Below, piece by piece: positions 61,055 to 64,000 of a DNA stretch of 64,000 nt. The translations under genes and the position numbers were made by a program. The first letter of the stretch is position 1. Each line of letters starts with the position of its first letter. The stretch is from Nymphalis io (taxonomy: Eukaryota; Arthropoda; Insecta; Lepidoptera; Nymphalidae), in the NCBI RefSeq assembly GCF_905147045.1, contig NC_065905.1:6572001-6636000 (forward strand), given 5' to 3'. The notes beneath the pieces were generated by a model. It had not been told where the DNA came from. It ran no database searches and was given only the letters and a program-made list of their open reading frames with translations.

Positions 61055-62924
61055 TGATATATAGCTGAAATTTCAACAAAAACTGGACAAAAATACAAAC
61101 TTTTTATTTTACATGTAAAAACATTTGTATGTAACATCCTTCGATATTAACCTTACAAAGATTCAAATGCATTTGTAATTCGTCATTAAATCATCAATAA
61201 TAAATGATCTTATATGATTTATTTTTAGAATTTTTTTTTTATTAAGTTTTTATTCATTTTAATTATCGAAAGTTCTTTCGATATTTCTTTCTGTAAGATA
61301 ATAATATAAGTAATATTACATTACAATGTTTCCAGCTTTTGATAACTGCATCAGGACATTTTTGTATCTGTACTATGATTTAAAAACATTTTTGAATTAA
61401 AAAAGAATTATAGTATGAAATAAAATTAGTAGAAAAAATTATGATGGGCAGTCAGAAATTCATTTTCAGAGAGCAAATATAAATGAAATAGTTGCAACCA
61501 GAATTGTGACGAAATTACCTAATAGATATATATATTGACGTCCTGTGATAATTCAGAGCATTAAGATCACACAATCGAGAGTGTTCAGTTATCTTACTTT
61601 TTTGATGATTTAACATTTAACCTCCGAGACCAATAAGTGCAAATATTTTGTACCTATAGGTTTTTTGTATACATTTTAAATGCTGTAACGCAAAAACGCA
61701 GCAACGTAGTGCCTCTACTCAATGGACCGAATCGATTCGTGTAGATCTGAGCTCAAACTCCTATTGATATAAAACTCGATCTTACATGATGAAATAATCA
61801 TTTACCACAATGTTTTCTTCCCCTCCCAAGACATAGAAAGATTCGGACAGCATCCGTCTAAGCTGAAGTACGTCTGACTCCATATTAGCGAGTTAGCTCG
61901 CCCTCGGTCGAGCCACATCATTGCAGAACCGTATTTGTGTTGTATCATAAACTTCTAATTACTTACCTTATAATTGCAACGCCTTATTTGGTTCAAATAA
62001 ATGAAAAAAAATGCAATGGCCAATAGATATTTGCCGTATTAGTCGTTTTTTCGTTATGTACAAATATTTTTTTACAAAATTATATATATACTTAGCTTTC
62101 CTAACATTGTTGAAACTCACAAGCGTTCTTGATGAAACCTTCGAAAAAAATGCCATAACAAGAATCCTTTAAACAGCCCATGTATTTATTAACAATAAGT
62201 ATATTAATGATTGCCTAGTTCAAAAAGTCCTTGATCTTTTGATTGATTAAAGTACCTGGTCATAAAAGTGATAATCTAAAGAAATATAGTAACCTATATA
62301 GATTATACAACTACGCATTAGCAAAAAACCATTCATTACAATGATTAATGGCTTTTTGACTGTATAAAATATTCCTGTTTATGAAAAATTGTTATGAATT
62401 ATAATTTAAAACATACTTTACTATAATATGTGTAGAGCAAATTGTTGATACTATTTTTTATCTACATTTATCACATTTTTTTTCTCAATAATTGCTAAAT
62501 TTATTTGTAACATCAACAATAATATTTTTTTGTAGCGTAATCAACAAGACAAAGTCATCATAATATGCTACTTAAATAATTAAATGATAATTACATAAAT
62601 ACTGGTGGACTAATAAATGAATTGTACTGTATGATTTAATAACAGTTCATATGCATTTATTAATTTTATCTTAATAAAAATTCAAATCATTATGTTCTTA
62701 AGTTGAAATAATTGAAACGTTTTCTACACATTTCAACTACACTAACTATTCAAGAACAAATTATAACTATTATCTTATTCTCGTTATTAACGATATAAGT
62801 TAAAGATATATGCTGCAGTTTGAATTAAAGCTAAATTTACATAATATACAACCAAACAGATCTGTTTTAACCCAAATCGAAAATATTTTTTTGTCTATGA
62901 TATTTCAATATGGAGACACAGCTG
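61055..62924. other. Intergenic, no gene seen
   Basis: AT-rich except for 61700-61930, a GC-richer stretch with CCGAATCGATTCG (self-complementary) that I could not assign. Confidence 0.5.
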
Positions 62925-63005
62925 AATATAAAGCTCAGTGGCGTGCCATTGGAGAGGTGCATGTCCAACAGTGGACGACGAAGGGTTGATGATGATATTG
63001 ATGAT
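62925..63005 (+). repeat. RTE-like LINE 3' tail
   Basis: GAGAGGTGCATGTCCAACAG followed by TGGACGACGAAGGGTTGATG and a GAT-rich end is the typical 3' terminus of lepidopteran RTE-like elements. Only the tail is present. Confidence 0.6.
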
Positions 63006-63639
63006 TTCACGTGAGGTAAATGTAAGTTTTACCTAATTTTATTTCAATGATACAAGAAAATATTCAAGCACAAAAACCTACACCACAGATTTTTTTTTTC
63101 TTAAAAACCTATTGTTATTAAATATTACCATTAATGTCGCAAATATTAGTATTAACAAAATTTCAAGTTACTGAGATCCTCAAAAATTTTTCTGTGCCCT
63201 AACTTCATACGAGACAAATGTACTTGTTTATATTGAAGAATATATAAAATATATTCATTATCATTTCTATTTTCCTATTAAATATTTAAAACTCTTTTAA
63301 AAAGTTTTAATACTCTATATAGATAATTATATATGTAGTAATTAGTCGACATTCCTAAGTCGCGTGGTCCACGCTTCAATGCGCCCCGGAATTGCATTAA
63401 TTGGATTAAACTATCATCAGACGTTGCATTATAATCAGTTTCCTTTTTATAAAAAGATAAAGACAGACATCCATGACAGCAAATAGTAGCCAATAGTATT
63501 TCTTTGTCACTACTAATATATCATCTGGATTCTGTTTACGGTACGTCCAATTTCATTCATAATTAATAAAATAATTATCTATAGGATTAACTTAGTATTT
63601 ATGAGATCGTATCCATACCTATATTTCACAGTACGCCAG
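63006..63639. other. Intergenic, no feature seen
   Basis: AT-rich DNA before the R1-like fragment. Confidence 0.5.
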
Positions 63640-64000
63640 AGGACTAGATTCAGATAGGGAGAATCGACTTTCTGCGAAGAACGGTACGCGCGCAAACGCG
63701 TCGTTCGAGCGATCCTGCCAGCCAGCGATCCTGGATGAGACGAAAGCGACGATTCCGACTTACGCAGGTAATGACCGGTCACCGTTGTTTTGGAGCATAC
63801 CTGTGTAAGATCGGACGCGAATCGTCGGCGATGTGCCATCACTGTGGTGCGGACCGGGACACCGCTCAGCATACGTGGAATGCGGAGAAGGAGATCCTGG
63901 TCCGCGAAGTCGGACAAGATCTGTCCCTGCGAGCAATCGTGTCAGTGATGCTTCGCAGGGAATCGGCGTGGAGGGCAGAAGGAGGCTTCCTTCTGTGAGA
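63640..64000 (+). pseudogene. R1-like ORF2 C-terminal fragment, cut by window edge
   Basis: Plus-strand frame: RLTQVMTGHRCFGAYLCKIG, then the finger CHHCGADRDTAQHT, and EVGQDLSLRAIVSVMLRRES with AWRAEGGFLL and TGA. The zinc finger has CX2C and the His, but the last Cys is missing: the sequence goes from QHT straight to WNAEKE, as if six codons were deleted. A frameshift near 63985 (TTCCTTCTGTGAG where related copies have TTCTGCGAA) makes the stop. GC-rich against its surroundings. The left boundary is approximate. Confidence 0.85.

Noticed and set aside
1..64000. CRISPR arrays, operons, prophage or bacterial defence genes
   Set aside because: The window is eukaryotic: introns, poly(A) retroelements and insect genes throughout; no regularly spaced short repeats were seen.

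Overview
The window is AT-rich eukaryotic DNA with long, repeat-filled introns and intergenic stretches. It is most likely from a butterfly or moth (Lepidoptera). The evidence is a glucose-dehydrogenase-type GMC oxidoreductase gene, an insect structural cuticle protein gene, and repeats of lepidopteran type: several tRNA-derived SINEs, R1-clade and CR1/jockey-like LINEs, Lep1-like Helitrons and a PIF/Harbinger MITE. A nymphalid butterfly is a guess from the SINE style, not something the sequence proves. There are no prokaryotic features, CRISPR arrays or operons.

Two host genes can be supported, both on the minus strand. Gene 1 is an FAD-dependent GMC oxidoreductase spread over at least 13 kb. 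A putative TATA promoter and non-coding first exon lie at 13,618-13,760, and a tiny start exon at 12,272-12,308. Coding exons follow at 5,865-6,104, 2,638-2,809, 1,899-2,098 and 297-421, and the gene then runs off the left edge. All junctions have GT/AG and matching phase. Gene 2, at 29,923-34,539, encodes a secreted Ala/Gly/His/Tyr-rich cuticle protein with three copies of a DTPEV-type motif. It has two in-frame candidate first exons 3.7 kb apart (30,835-30,858 and 34,528-34,539), so alternative promoters or one false exon must be considered.

The rest is dominated by mobile elements, named here by working letters. Family A is a tRNA-derived SINE with A and B boxes (about 11 copies). Family B is a poly(A)-tailed SINE-like repeat of about 295 bp (about 16 copies). 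Family C is a tRNA-derived SINE with an ATT-rich tail (3 copies). Family D is a tRNA-derived SINE of about 400 bp (about 6 copies). LINE remains include a 1.76-kb 5'-truncated R1-like element (51,362-53,123) inside a family B copy with a 15-bp target duplication, a CR1/jockey-like reverse-transcriptase fragment (18,062-19,242) with a second 3' fragment at 47,748-48,167, several R1-like 3' ends, and an R1-like fragment cut by the right edge.

Other structure includes a 333-bp Harbinger-like MITE with TIRs and TTA target duplication (22,822-23,154), a 189-bp Helitron with a perfect A/T insertion site (43,256-43,444), and a 665-bp almost identical tandem duplication (41,916-43,245) whose units each carry a 23-bp-stem palindrome in the SINE head. 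Stretches not listed are AT-rich DNA in which I see no gene. Nothing points convincingly to a new multi-gene system; the most useful leads are the first-exon question of the cuticle gene, the GMC micro-exon, the tandem duplication with its palindrome, and the nested insertions.
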